From: Sediminibacterium sp.
Lineage (GTDB): Bacteria; Bacteroidota; Bacteroidia; Chitinophagales; Chitinophagaceae
Reading direction: 5' to 3'
DNA length: 64,000 nucleotides
NCBI GenBank assembly: GCA_030158665.1
Contig: JAOASM010000007.1
Location: forward strand, 124,001 to 188,000
In this document: one piece after another, positions 7,443-15,681 of the stretch
Numbering within the stretch: position 1 is the first letter of the stretch
Layout of the letters: each line of letters begins with the position of its first letter
Made by a program: the position numbers and the translations under genes
The notes under the pieces: model-generated
The model's database searches: none
The model's input: only the letters and a program-made list of their open reading frames with translations
Told to the model about the DNA's origin: nothing

Positions 7443-8051
7443 TCAACCCTCTGTTGCTTCCATATCCAATCCCATTTCTAAATTGCCCACTTGAGAATAA
7501 TAATGAAACTGATCTAAAATCCATGCTGCATTATCTGTCCAAAGTCCGTTACTGCTTTTTTGGCTTGCTTTTTCTAACGTAATAATTTTATTTTTTATAA
7601 ACAAATTTCTTGCCTCTGTTAATTGATTCAGCTTTTCTTTTGAAAGCATTGGGTCTTTACCAAGGAGGCTCTTTTTTAAAGCATCCGAATGATTAGTGAT
7701 CCTATTTGACGCATTTTGTAAATCGGAAAAACTGTTAAAGTGATAAAATTCTATTAATTTTTTTTGAATCAATGGGCTTGTTGGATTTTGATTGATTGCA
7801 ATCAATAACCTAGAGGCTTCCTCATTCAACTGCTCTTTAGATCTTTTATCTTTGTACACAATCTGTAAATACAATGGGTCAAATCTTGCAATCGTTTCAT
7901 TCAATTCGTCAAACAACGGGACAGAAAGGGGTGCTGTTGGATTTTGTTCTGGAGGTTCAATCACCAAACCTAATTGCTCGTTTTTTGAACAAGCGTTTAG
8001 AAAAATCAATATGAATAAAATAATGCCTGTAAATAGTGTTGATTTTTTCAT
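7443..8051 (-). CDS. Lipoprotein of unknown function (possibly truncated by TGA)
   Basis: A 202-residue lipoprotein from the ATG at 8051: Lys-Lys-Ser N-terminus, hydrophobic segment FTGIILFILIFL and lipobox LNAC, so Cys21 would be lipidated after signal peptidase II cleavage. The mature part is charged and helical (LNEEASRLLIAINQ, LNQLTEARNLFIKNK) and matches no family I know. It ends LDMEATEG at a TGA whose frame stays open for another 99 codons encoding a Cys- and Gly-rich tail, suggesting the intact protein is about 300 residues. The upstream start at 8096 would place a non-signal sequence before the lipoprotein signal and is rejected. Confidence 0.7.
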   Translation of the reverse strand: MKKSTLFTGIILFILIFLNACSKNEQLGLVIEPPEQNPTAPLSVPLFDELNETIARFDPLYLQIVYKDKRSKEQLNEEASRLLIAINQNPTSPLIQKKLIEFYHFNSFSDLQNASNRITNHSDALKKSLLGKDPMLSKEKLNQLTEARNLFIKNKIITLEKASQKSSNGLWTDNAAWILDQFHYYSQVGNLEMGLDMEATEG

Positions 8052-8185
8052 GCTATTTGTTTTACACTTCCACTGAATTGTGCAAGTAGATAGCATTAAA
8101 ATAAAAAATCAAACAACTGCTTTACTGCGTAAAAATACGTTCAAAAATCGGAGGTAAACAAATAAAATATTTTATAGAAAATATG

Positions 8186-8221
8186 CTAATAGCCAATGCT
8201 GCATTGCAGTATAGCTATTAG
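8186..8221 (-). terminator. Hairpin after the phosphodiester glycosidase gene
   Basis: CTAATAGC pairs with GCTATTAG, and an inner CAATG/CATTG can also pair. On the minus strand it is followed by a T-rich stretch (TATTTTCTATAAAATATTTTATT). It lies 24 nt after the stop at 8245, so it may end that transcript. Confidence 0.4.
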
Positions 8222-8244
8222 TACATGGTCTAAGAAGTTGGGTG

Positions 8245-9225
8245 TTATTTCACAAAAAATACAGCTGGTATTGGCCTTTGTCCTGTTGGGTCAGAAGGTT
8301 TGATCGTTTCTTTTCCATTGATCAATAAACAACTACTTCCGCCCCCATCTAAATTAACCGCCTCTACACAACCTAGGTCTTTTAAAATTTGCGCAGTCTC
8401 TGTTAAGGTGGTACCAACTGCTATATTTTTCATTCGACCTTGTACTACTAGTAATATCAATTGTCCTGATTGAGTATAACCCATTGCTGTGCGAGGATGA
8501 TGATCTGCAATAGCATTTCCTGCAAATTTTTTTTCTTCATTATTGGTAATAAAAATTGCTCCTTCTTTTAGTAAAACAGGTCCGCCACCAACAGCCCAAT
8601 TTAATTTCCATTTTTTTAAATGATCAAGGGCGCTATGGTTAATTGGCAATTTTGACTGTACGTTTTTGATTGGAGTCATTGGGCTTTGTTGATAAAAGAC
8701 ATGCCTACTATTAGAATCGGTGTAAGTATACGCTACATCCATCTTCCCATTTTTTTGCATTCCAATGGCAGAAGATAATACGTGCGTGTAGTTTAAACTA
8801 TCTTTCCCTTTGCCCTCAATATCTTGCTTATTCAATGCCAATAATTTACCCTGATTAACCAAGACATTTAAATTTGTATTATTCTTAAATTCAAAGAAAG
8901 AAGCATTCATTACGATGGAAGGTTGTCCTAATCTCTGATAAAATCCGGCTGGCGTGAGTCGTCTATAAAGTGTTGTATCAACGCCCATATTAATCGATGG
9001 ATCATTGGTATTAATGATGACATAATACGCCTTAAAAGCACTATCATTCAAAGTAGACGAAGTGGAAACATATACTTGAATAGCTGTTGTATTTAGTTCG
9101 TATTCACTTGATACATTCTTCCATTGTACTTTTTGAGCCATTAACGGAATAGACAAAAAAGACAAACCAAAAAAAATGAATAGCTGTGAAATGATTGTAC
9201 TAAGTGTAGCTGTTTGATGTTTCAT
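8245..9225 (-). CDS. Secreted phosphodiester glycosidase-family protein (NAGPA domain)
   Basis: A 326-residue exported protein related to N-acetylglucosamine-1-phosphodiester alpha-N-acetylglucosaminidase (the NAGPA/DUF2233 family), which hydrolyses sugar-1-phosphodiesters. The C-terminal signature is clear: an RTAMGYTQSGQ strand, then GCVEAVNLDGGGSS, the Asp-Gly-Gly-Gly-Ser motif of the family. A signal peptide (FIFFGLSFLSIPLMAQ) begins at the ATG at 9225; the start at 9279 would put 18 extra residues in front of it. It lies downstream of the SusCD pair but separated by that operon's terminator, so it is probably a separate transcript. Substrate may be a polysaccharide or teichoic-like phosphodiester; this is inference. 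Confidence 0.82.
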   Translation of the reverse strand: MKHQTATLSTIISQLFIFFGLSFLSIPLMAQKVQWKNVSSEYELNTTAIQVYVSTSSTLNDSAFKAYYVIINTNDPSINMGVDTTLYRRLTPAGFYQRLGQPSIVMNASFFEFKNNTNLNVLVNQGKLLALNKQDIEGKGKDSLNYTHVLSSAIGMQKNGKMDVAYTYTDSNSRHVFYQQSPMTPIKNVQSKLPINHSALDHLKKWKLNWAVGGGPVLLKEGAIFITNNEEKKFAGNAIADHHPRTAMGYTQSGQLILLVVQGRMKNIAVGTTLTETAQILKDLGCVEAVNLDGGGSSCLLINGKETIKPSDPTGQRPIPAVFFVK

Positions 9226-9292
9226 TATAAGGCTTATGAAGATGAAAACTAATTTCCTAAAGTTAAGGGATCTAATCAAAATATATTGTACA

Positions 9293-9323
9293 CAAAAAAG
9301 GCCTCCTGTTTCCAGGAGGCCTT
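9293..9323 (-). terminator. Intrinsic terminator of the susCD operon
   Basis: AGGCCTCCTG (9299-9308) pairs perfectly with CAGGAGGCCT (9313-9322) around a 4-nt loop. On the minus strand the stem is followed by a run of T. It lies 32 nt after the SusD stop. Confidence 0.9.
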
Positions 9324-9354
9324 CTATTCAAATCTTACTAAACTTTGTGTTAGA

Positions 9355-10998
9355 CTACTTAGTAGAGAACCACATTTCTTTAGTGTGGTAGTCTATAGTT
9401 GTTGCACCAATTCTTGTTAACTCATTGATATTCCATACGTACTCAGAGTTAAATCTTGGACGCATTCTATAAGCTAGTTTGCCGCCGTTATCTTGGAACA
9501 AATCTGCAGTAGCAGGAAGTGTGAAGCCGGTATACACTTGCACGCCATTTGCGTCTTTATCTGTGTAGTGGTATCTACGCATATCTACCCATGTTTCAAA
9601 AGTACCATGACCCCAAAGGGCAATGTATTTTTGTAACATAATCATTGGTAAAGTTAAGTTATTAGCACTTACAGGGACTACTGAAGTATTCGCTAAGAAA
9701 GCGTCTCTTTTAGCAGTTGTTAATAAATCTGCCGTTGGCACATTGGTGTTATAATTTGCCATCAATAAATCAAAGTGCTTAGCAATACCGTCTTTATATG
9801 CAGTTAAGGCCGTTGCTTTATCTCCTTTTAAGAATGCAGCTTCTGCACGTAAGAATGCCATTTCACTCGCTGTCATAACAGGGAACGGCGCATTGTTTCT
9901 AAAAATAAAACGACAGTTCACATCAGTAGCTGGAGCTGTATTGTTTGTTCCAGCAGCTTGTGAAATGCCATGAAAACTTTCTGGACGATCAGCCGCGGCT
10001 AATACCAACTGTCCTTTAACTGGCTCAACACCTTTAAATGTTCCATTGGTATTTTTTCTTAACAAATAAATTGCTCTCGGATCTTCTACGCCGCTAAATG
10101 CAGGGTTCAATCCGCTCATTAAATCAGCAATAAATGCAGATTGTCTGATTGCAGTTGGAGATGCAGTTGTAGCACCACCCAAGTTATTTCTAAAAGGTCC
10201 GAAGAAATTGTTTGTTGCACTAACACTTGTTGCGGCAAACTTAACCAATGCATCATCACCTGTTTCTTTCATTGCAAGATTCGTATAATACAGTACTGAA
10301 TCCGCTTTGTAGATAGACTTATTAGATAAGTGATGATGTGTTCTAGCCAATACACCATAAACAAACTTCTTCCACTTAGCTACATTACCTGAATATAAGA
10401 AAGCGTCGCCTTTTGCCAATGCAGCCTGACCGCCATTCTCTCCTGTTTTATTCAATAAATCTAATGCTTCAAAAGCTAATTTTCTTGAATGTGCATATAC
10501 TTCTTCTTGTGTATCATACTTAAATGTAATCAAGTCTGTATTGAAAGCATCTTTTAAGATCACTTCACCATGATAGTCGGTTAAGGTTAGCCAGCTCCAA
10601 GCGAAAATCGCTTTTCCAACACCCGCTAATTCCCATTGTTTATTTTCCAATGCCCACTCAATCATTTTTACATTGTTTTGTCCAATGTCATAATAATGAG
10701 AACGCCAAAATGATTGTGCCACATCTGTGTTGGTGTGACCCATTCTATCAAAATTGCTTTGCGTTCCTGCAAAAGCGAAGTTTTGAACATATGCACCAAT
10801 ATACCTGATATCGTTCATTGGACCGTGTCCCCCGTAGTTACCTGCCATTGAGGCAACTATCTGAGGCATTAAGGTTTCTGGAGCCACCTTCACATCATAG
10901 TTCGGGTTTTGGTAGGCTTCATCTATTTTTTTAGAACAAGACGCCACTAAAACAATCAAAGCGCTTATTGCTAAAAGATGTTTAAAATTATATTTCAT
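9355..10998 (-). CDS. SusD/RagB-like nutrient-binding outer membrane lipoprotein
   Basis: A 547-residue surface lipoprotein that caps a SusC-type transporter and binds its ligand. The signal peptide ends in the lipobox LVASC (Cys21). The N-terminal region (ETLMPQIVASMAG, YVQNFAFAGTQSNFDRMGH) is of the SusD-like group 2 type rather than the starch SusD type. Helical TPR-like segments follow (KAIFAWSWLTLTDYHGEVIL; MTASEMAFLRAEAAFLKGDKATALTAY). It is encoded 19 nt after the susC stop, in the usual susC-susD order. No glycoside hydrolase, ECF sigma factor or anti-sigma factor is linked, so the ligand could as well be a peptide or small oligomer. Confidence 0.92.
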   Translation of the reverse strand: MKYNFKHLLAISALIVLVASCSKKIDEAYQNPNYDVKVAPETLMPQIVASMAGNYGGHGPMNDIRYIGAYVQNFAFAGTQSNFDRMGHTNTDVAQSFWRSHYYDIGQNNVKMIEWALENKQWELAGVGKAIFAWSWLTLTDYHGEVILKDAFNTDLITFKYDTQEEVYAHSRKLAFEALDLLNKTGENGGQAALAKGDAFLYSGNVAKWKKFVYGVLARTHHHLSNKSIYKADSVLYYTNLAMKETGDDALVKFAATSVSATNNFFGPFRNNLGGATTASPTAIRQSAFIADLMSGLNPAFSGVEDPRAIYLLRKNTNGTFKGVEPVKGQLVLAAADRPESFHGISQAAGTNNTAPATDVNCRFIFRNNAPFPVMTASEMAFLRAEAAFLKGDKATALTAYKDGIAKHFDLLMANYNTNVPTADLLTTAKRDAFLANTSVVPVSANNLTLPMIMLQKYIALWGHGTFETWVDMRRYHYTDKDANGVQVYTGFTLPATADLFQDNGGKLAYRMRPRFNSEYVWNINELTRIGATTIDYHTKEMWFSTK

Positions 10999-11017
10999 AA
11001 ATAAAAGTTTTTAATGA

Positions 11018-14000
11018 TTAAAAGGAAGCTCTAAATCCAAAATTGAAGCTAACTGGTGCGCCCATGTTACCATAGTCAAAACCAAATCCACTAACACCAC
11101 GGCTAGCAGAACTTGTTGCGCCCACTGCAGGGTCAGCTCCTCTGTAATTAGAAATAAGAATTAAATCATTAATCGTTAAAAATACATTTAATGTTTTAGC
11201 AAGTTTATCAACACCGCCATGTAATAATTTCTTTACATTATAATTAAAAGTAAGGTCTCTTAATCTAAACCAGTTTACATCTTTCTCGATAAACGCTTCT
11301 TCTGGCATAGTTGTATAATATAAAGAATTGGTTGCAGGAGTGATTGAAATATTGTTTGGAGTTGGAGTAGTCGTGTTTTCTTTTCCATCTCTTAAAACTC
11401 CAGGCACTACTCTAGCTATATCTCTGTCAGCCGTGATTGCACTTCTGCCAATAGTAGTTAAGTATCTTTCAGTTGCATTAAAGATATCACCACCTACTTT
11501 AATATCCCATAAGAATGAAATTCTCAAGTCTTTGTATGAAATATTATTTAACCAACCTAAAGTAAAATCTGGGTTACGATCGCCTCTAACTTTAAAGTTA
11601 GCATCAATTAATGGCAATCCTGTTGCAGGATTAATTAAAACCTGACCTGCATTGTTTCTAAGGTAACCATGTGATGTGATCGTTGTTGTTGGTCCACCAT
11701 TGGTTAAACCGCCTCTTGCGTTTGCATAAACCCAAGTGTCAGAAATATAAAACTCTGGAACGTTAGAAGGTAAAGAAGTTACCTTGTTACGCATTCTATT
11801 GAAGTTAAAACGTGTATTCCATGAAAAATCCTTGTTGTTTACCACTAAGTAATCTAACACAACTTCAATACCTGTGTTTTCATTTGAACCCACATTCAAC
11901 GTGTTTAAAACATAACCAGTACCATAACTTGCTCTAAAGTTTTCAGCAATCAGGTCTGTGTTTTCAGTTTTATAATAGGTTGCTTCGGTACTTAATCTAC
12001 CATTCAAAAATTTCAATTCTGTACCAAACTCCATTGTTTTTTGACGCTCAGGCGTTAAATAAGGATTGGCATTTGTGAAATCATAATAATATCCACCACC
12101 ACTTCCTGTGTTAAAGTTTAAGATAGATTGATTTGCATAAGGTGCACTAGAACGAGCAGTGCTCGCTAATGAACCTCTCAATTTCCAATAGCTTGCGACT
12201 TCTTTAACGATAGGGAAGATATCTGACATGATCACACTCACACTTCCTGCTGGATAATTATATGCTCTGCTTGATGTTGGGAAGATAGAAGACTCTTCAA
12301 AACGGTGAGAATAGGTAAAGAAAACTTTGTTATCATAGTTCACTGCTGCTTCACCAAAGTAGGCAGCTTGACGATTAATACTATAATTTGGCAAGCCAAA
12401 ACGATTCATATTGCTATTGCGAATTCTTGAAGCTACAGCAGTATTGGCACTGTCAGTTCTGTTTGCATCAGTTAAATTATTACCAAAAATTGAAGTGGTT
12501 TGCGTCTCGTAATCCTGCCACATATTACCAATCATCAATCTAGTATTAATTTTACCAAAGCTTTTCTTAGCCGTAGCCGTTATGGTGTGGTTGTACCCAT
12601 AATAAGTACGGTAGTAGTTTTCTAGTGCTCCTTTTTGTGCTCTACTTAAGAAGTTAGATGCCGAATCCCATTTAGTATATCCATTTTGTTGGTAAGTATC
12701 ATAACCTACTCTTCCATTAATTGTCAACCAACTTGTTGGTGTATAGTTTACAGAAAGGGTAGCCACCGTTCTAGACACTTCATCACGACTTCTGTTTTTA
12801 TATAAGTTGAAATAAGGATTGTCTAATTCAGCATTAGGATCTCCAGAAAACAACATTTTCTTTGTACCGTTTGCGTTTAACCAATCTTTTGCATCGTTAT
12901 CAACAGGCCAAGATAATAAACTCAATACATATCCTCTAACACCTCTTAAAGGCTTATCGTTAGAGCTTTTTATATAACTTACGCTTGGGGAAATTTCTAA
13001 TGTTTTACCAATCTTATGATTAGATACAATTCTAAAATTGTATTTTCTAAAATTATTCGTTGGTACAGGAGAATTCTCATCTAAATAAGATCCTGACATT
13101 CGAACTGAATGATTTCCTTTACCATATTCTAATGACACATTGTGGGTATTAGAAAAGCTAGTTTGGAAAAAGTTATGCAAGTTGTCATAACGAGCAGCAT
13201 TTTTATCTCCCTTTACAGGATAAGGCAACATGGGTCCGAAATAAGAAAATATATTTTGTGGAAGACCGTTTAATCCAGCATCAAATTCAGTCATGATTTC
13301 TGGATACCTTGTATAAGTTGATAATCTTAAGCTGTTATCATAGTTTACTTTTACTTTACCATCGCTATCACCGCCTTTTTTAGTGGTAATAACGATTGCT
13401 CCTGAACTAGCTTGGCTTCCATAAAGCGCAGTTGCTTCTGGCCCTTTTAACACCGTTACGTTTTCGATATCATTCGGATTCAAATCTGCAATACGGTTGG
13501 TATAATCGTTAGATCTGTTTTCTGAAGCCACGTTTGCACTTGTTGGTTTAATTGCTAAACCAGTGTTTCTGTTGTTTTCGTTGACAGAAGAGTTGTCGAT
13601 GATCACACCATCAATGATAAACAAAGGAGAGTTGTCTAAAGACAATGAGTTGAAACCTCTTAAAACTATTTGAGAACTCGCTCCTGCTAAACCACTTGTA
13701 GGGTTGATCGTTAAACCTGCGATACGTCCTTGCAATCCGTTTACAAAGTTGTTACGTTGTGTTTCTGCAAGCTCGCTACCTTTTACTTTTTGTACAGAAT
13801 AACCTAATTCTTTGGGGTTACGCTTGATGTCCATTGCAGTAACAACAACTTCCTCTAAAGTATTGTCTTTAGGAGCAAGACGCACTTCAATTGTAGATGC
13901 ATTGCCAATCCTCACATCTTTGGATTCAAATCCAACTAATGAAAATGTCAATACTTGATTGTTTGAAACTGAGATAGAAAAAGTACCAGCATTGTCGGTA

Positions 14001-14161
14001 CTTGTTGCTACTCTAGTTCCTTTTACAAGGACGGAAACATTGGACAATGGTGTCTTGTCGCTTCCGACAACCTTACCTGTTACCAATTTTTGTTGTGCGT
14101 TTGCTATTGTGATACTTGCAAAAAGTACCAATAGCAAACTCCATAAACCTTTGGTTTGCAT
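11018..14161 (-). CDS. SusC/RagA-type TonB-dependent outer membrane transporter
   Basis: A 1047-residue outer membrane beta-barrel that imports ligands captured by the SusD partner, powered by TonB. Order of parts: signal peptide (GLWSLLLVLFASITIANAQ), carboxypeptidase-D-like regulatory domain (VTGKVVGSDKTPLSNVSVLVKG), the TonB-box region (LEEVVVTAMDI), plug domain with the family signature GLQGRIAGLTINPTSG and VTVLKGPEATALYG, then the barrel ending in aromatic SFNFGFRASF, the C-terminal Phe that BAM recognises. The ATG at 14161 gives a clean signal peptide; the start at 14191 adds ten residues before it. Length is normal for the family. A GTTAA-repeat site lies 44 nt upstream. Confidence 0.95.
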   Translation of the reverse strand: MQTKGLWSLLLVLFASITIANAQQKLVTGKVVGSDKTPLSNVSVLVKGTRVATSTDNAGTFSISVSNNQVLTFSLVGFESKDVRIGNASTIEVRLAPKDNTLEEVVVTAMDIKRNPKELGYSVQKVKGSELAETQRNNFVNGLQGRIAGLTINPTSGLAGASSQIVLRGFNSLSLDNSPLFIIDGVIIDNSSVNENNRNTGLAIKPTSANVASENRSNDYTNRIADLNPNDIENVTVLKGPEATALYGSQASSGAIVITTKKGGDSDGKVKVNYDNSLRLSTYTRYPEIMTEFDAGLNGLPQNIFSYFGPMLPYPVKGDKNAARYDNLHNFFQTSFSNTHNVSLEYGKGNHSVRMSGSYLDENSPVPTNNFRKYNFRIVSNHKIGKTLEISPSVSYIKSSNDKPLRGVRGYVLSLLSWPVDNDAKDWLNANGTKKMLFSGDPNAELDNPYFNLYKNRSRDEVSRTVATLSVNYTPTSWLTINGRVGYDTYQQNGYTKWDSASNFLSRAQKGALENYYRTYYGYNHTITATAKKSFGKINTRLMIGNMWQDYETQTTSIFGNNLTDANRTDSANTAVASRIRNSNMNRFGLPNYSINRQAAYFGEAAVNYDNKVFFTYSHRFEESSIFPTSSRAYNYPAGSVSVIMSDIFPIVKEVASYWKLRGSLASTARSSAPYANQSILNFNTGSGGGYYYDFTNANPYLTPERQKTMEFGTELKFLNGRLSTEATYYKTENTDLIAENFRASYGTGYVLNTLNVGSNENTGIEVVLDYLVVNNKDFSWNTRFNFNRMRNKVTSLPSNVPEFYISDTWVYANARGGLTNGGPTTTITSHGYLRNNAGQVLINPATGLPLIDANFKVRGDRNPDFTLGWLNNISYKDLRISFLWDIKVGGDIFNATERYLTTIGRSAITADRDIARVVPGVLRDGKENTTTPTPNNISITPATNSLYYTTMPEEAFIEKDVNWFRLRDLTFNYNVKKLLHGGVDKLAKTLNVFLTINDLILISNYRGADPAVGATSSASRGVSGFGFDYGNMGAPVSFNFGFRASF

Positions 14162-14204
14162 AATTTTAATTCTTTGGTGAATAATAAACACTGGGGTTGC
14201 CCCT

Positions 14205-14231
14205 ATATGTTAACGTTAAGTTAACGCATAT
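14205..14231 (-). promoter_or_regulatory. Tandem GTTAA(C) repeat upstream of susC
   Basis: GTTAAC, GTTAA and GTTAAC follow each other at 14209-14225, framed by ATATG and CATAT, giving a near-palindrome 44-70 nt before the susC start. It may be an operator; no regulator gene is nearby. Confidence 0.35.
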
Positions 14232-14308
14232 TAGTATTTATTTTGGAAAAATTATATGAAAAACAATTATGATTTTGATTGGTTTATAATCTAAATGATT
14301 GGATTTCC

Positions 14309-15118
14309 TTATAGTTCTATAGTTGCATTACGATTAAAACCGATCCCTTCTTTAAATTTAACATAGCCCAACTGGTTGGTGTATAGCCGTGTTTTACCTA
14401 TCAAAAAAGGAGGAATATTAGAATGGTGATGACCATAAATCCAGGCATTTGGAGCGGTTTTTTGGATAAAATCGTCCAAATTTGAGGCAAAACCGGCATT
14501 TATTGGGTCATTTTGGTGTTTTTTGGGATAATTCATAAAACTGGGTAAATGATGTGAAATAACCAATTTTCGTGTCAATTTTGAACCCTCTTCTAAACCT
14601 GATAAAGTATTAGAATCACCGCTCCCTCCTAGCGCAAGGTCTAAAAAATGAAGCGCTTCTTGGTGTAACTGATTGTATTCTAATGATGTTATTTCCTTAC
14701 CATTATGGGTTAATGCTTTAAAATCTAGCATTCTTTTCGCTACAATTTCAGCTAGATGAGTCGGAATATGGGACCAAAGCGTCGAAAAAATGAGTTGAAT
14801 TGGGCCAGCAGTGTCCTCTATCAGCTTTACTTTATTGTTAAGTAGTAAGATATTCGTTCGGATAGCTTCTTCAAAGCTGGTTGGAAAAGTCGACAAATCA
14901 GATTCAAAATATTCATGATTTCCGGGAAGCCAATACGTCATTTTAAAATGGTCGGACAGGTAGTTCAAAAAATCTTGATGCTGGTGCATATCGCAAAGCG
15001 GCATGATATCACCAGCTAATAATAATGTATCAGCTGATGGCGAGAGTGGATTTTTAAAAACTGCTTTTTTATTTTGCGCAAATTCTAGATGTAAATCGGA
15101 TGCAAACTGAAAATTCAT
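14309..15118 (-). CDS. Metallophosphoesterase
   Basis: A 269-residue cytoplasmic calcineurin-like phosphoesterase. The metal-binding blocks are visible in order: ASDLHLEF (D-x-H), LLAGDIM (GD), LPGNHEYFES (GNHE), a histidine in VISHHLPS and the paired histidines in YGHHHSN. No signal peptide. The ATG at 15118 starts MNFQFASDLHLEF; the earlier ATG at 15136 adds six hydrophobic residues and is less typical. It is divergent from the DUF6526 gene across 50 nt. The substrate (nucleotide, cyclic dinucleotide or phosphoprotein) is not deducible. Confidence 0.87.
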   Translation of the reverse strand: MNFQFASDLHLEFAQNKKAVFKNPLSPSADTLLLAGDIMPLCDMHQHQDFLNYLSDHFKMTYWLPGNHEYFESDLSTFPTSFEEAIRTNILLLNNKVKLIEDTAGPIQLIFSTLWSHIPTHLAEIVAKRMLDFKALTHNGKEITSLEYNQLHQEALHFLDLALGGSGDSNTLSGLEEGSKLTRKLVISHHLPSFMNYPKKHQNDPINAGFASNLDDFIQKTAPNAWIYGHHHSNIPPFLIGKTRLYTNQLGYVKFKEGIGFNRNATIEL

Positions 15119-15168
15119 AAGGATAAAACTAAACAAAGTAATTATCTTGCTGCCATAAAATATACAAC

Positions 15169-15597
15169 ATGAAAGAACAAAATTTTAAAAATCACGCCCA
15201 AATGGTAACTGGTTATCATTATGTTACAGGGCCAGCAATACTTGCCTTGATTGGGGGTTCAATTAATTATGCTTTAAAAGCAAGTCCTGAAAACAAATAT
15301 TTAGCCGCGCTTTTAGTGTTGGTAAGTTTTGTGCTATTCATGCTTTATGCATTTTCAAGAATTTTTGCCTTAAAGGCGCAGGATAGAGCCATTCGTGCAG
15401 AAGAGAATTTGCGTCATTTTGTTTTAACTGGCAAGTTGCTTCCATCTAGCTTAACAGTAGGTCAGGTTGTTGCATTGCGTTTTGCATCGGATGCTGAATT
15501 TGTTGCATTGGCAGAAAAAGCTGCTGCAAATAATTTATCAGGAAAAGAGATTAAGCAATCTATCCAAAACTGGAAAGCTGATTTTTATCGCGTTTAA
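15169..15597 (+). CDS. DUF6526 family membrane protein
   Basis: A 142-residue protein with the family's opening pattern QNFKNHAQMVTGYHYV, two membrane helices (about 19-35 and 44-63) and a soluble C-terminal half ending LSGKEIKQSIQNWKADFYRV, which is conserved in Bacteroidota homologues. Function is unknown. It stands alone between a divergent phosphoesterase and a good terminator, so it is probably a single-gene transcript. Confidence 0.85.
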   Translation: MKEQNFKNHAQMVTGYHYVTGPAILALIGGSINYALKASPENKYLAALLVLVSFVLFMLYAFSRIFALKAQDRAIRAEENLRHFVLTGKLLPSSLTVGQVVALRFASDAEFVALAEKAAANNLSGKEIKQSIQNWKADFYRV

Positions 15598-15622
15598 GCA
15601 ATCGCAGCTATAAAAGATATTG

Positions 15623-15651
15623 AGACCCATTCAACAATGGGTCTTTTTTTT
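15623..15651 (+). terminator. Intrinsic terminator after the DUF6526 gene
   Basis: AGACCCATT and AATGGGTCT form a perfect 9-bp stem with a CAAC loop, followed by eight T. Confidence 0.9.
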
Positions 15652-15681
15652 GCTTAAATTTATTGTATCTAAAACAACTTT

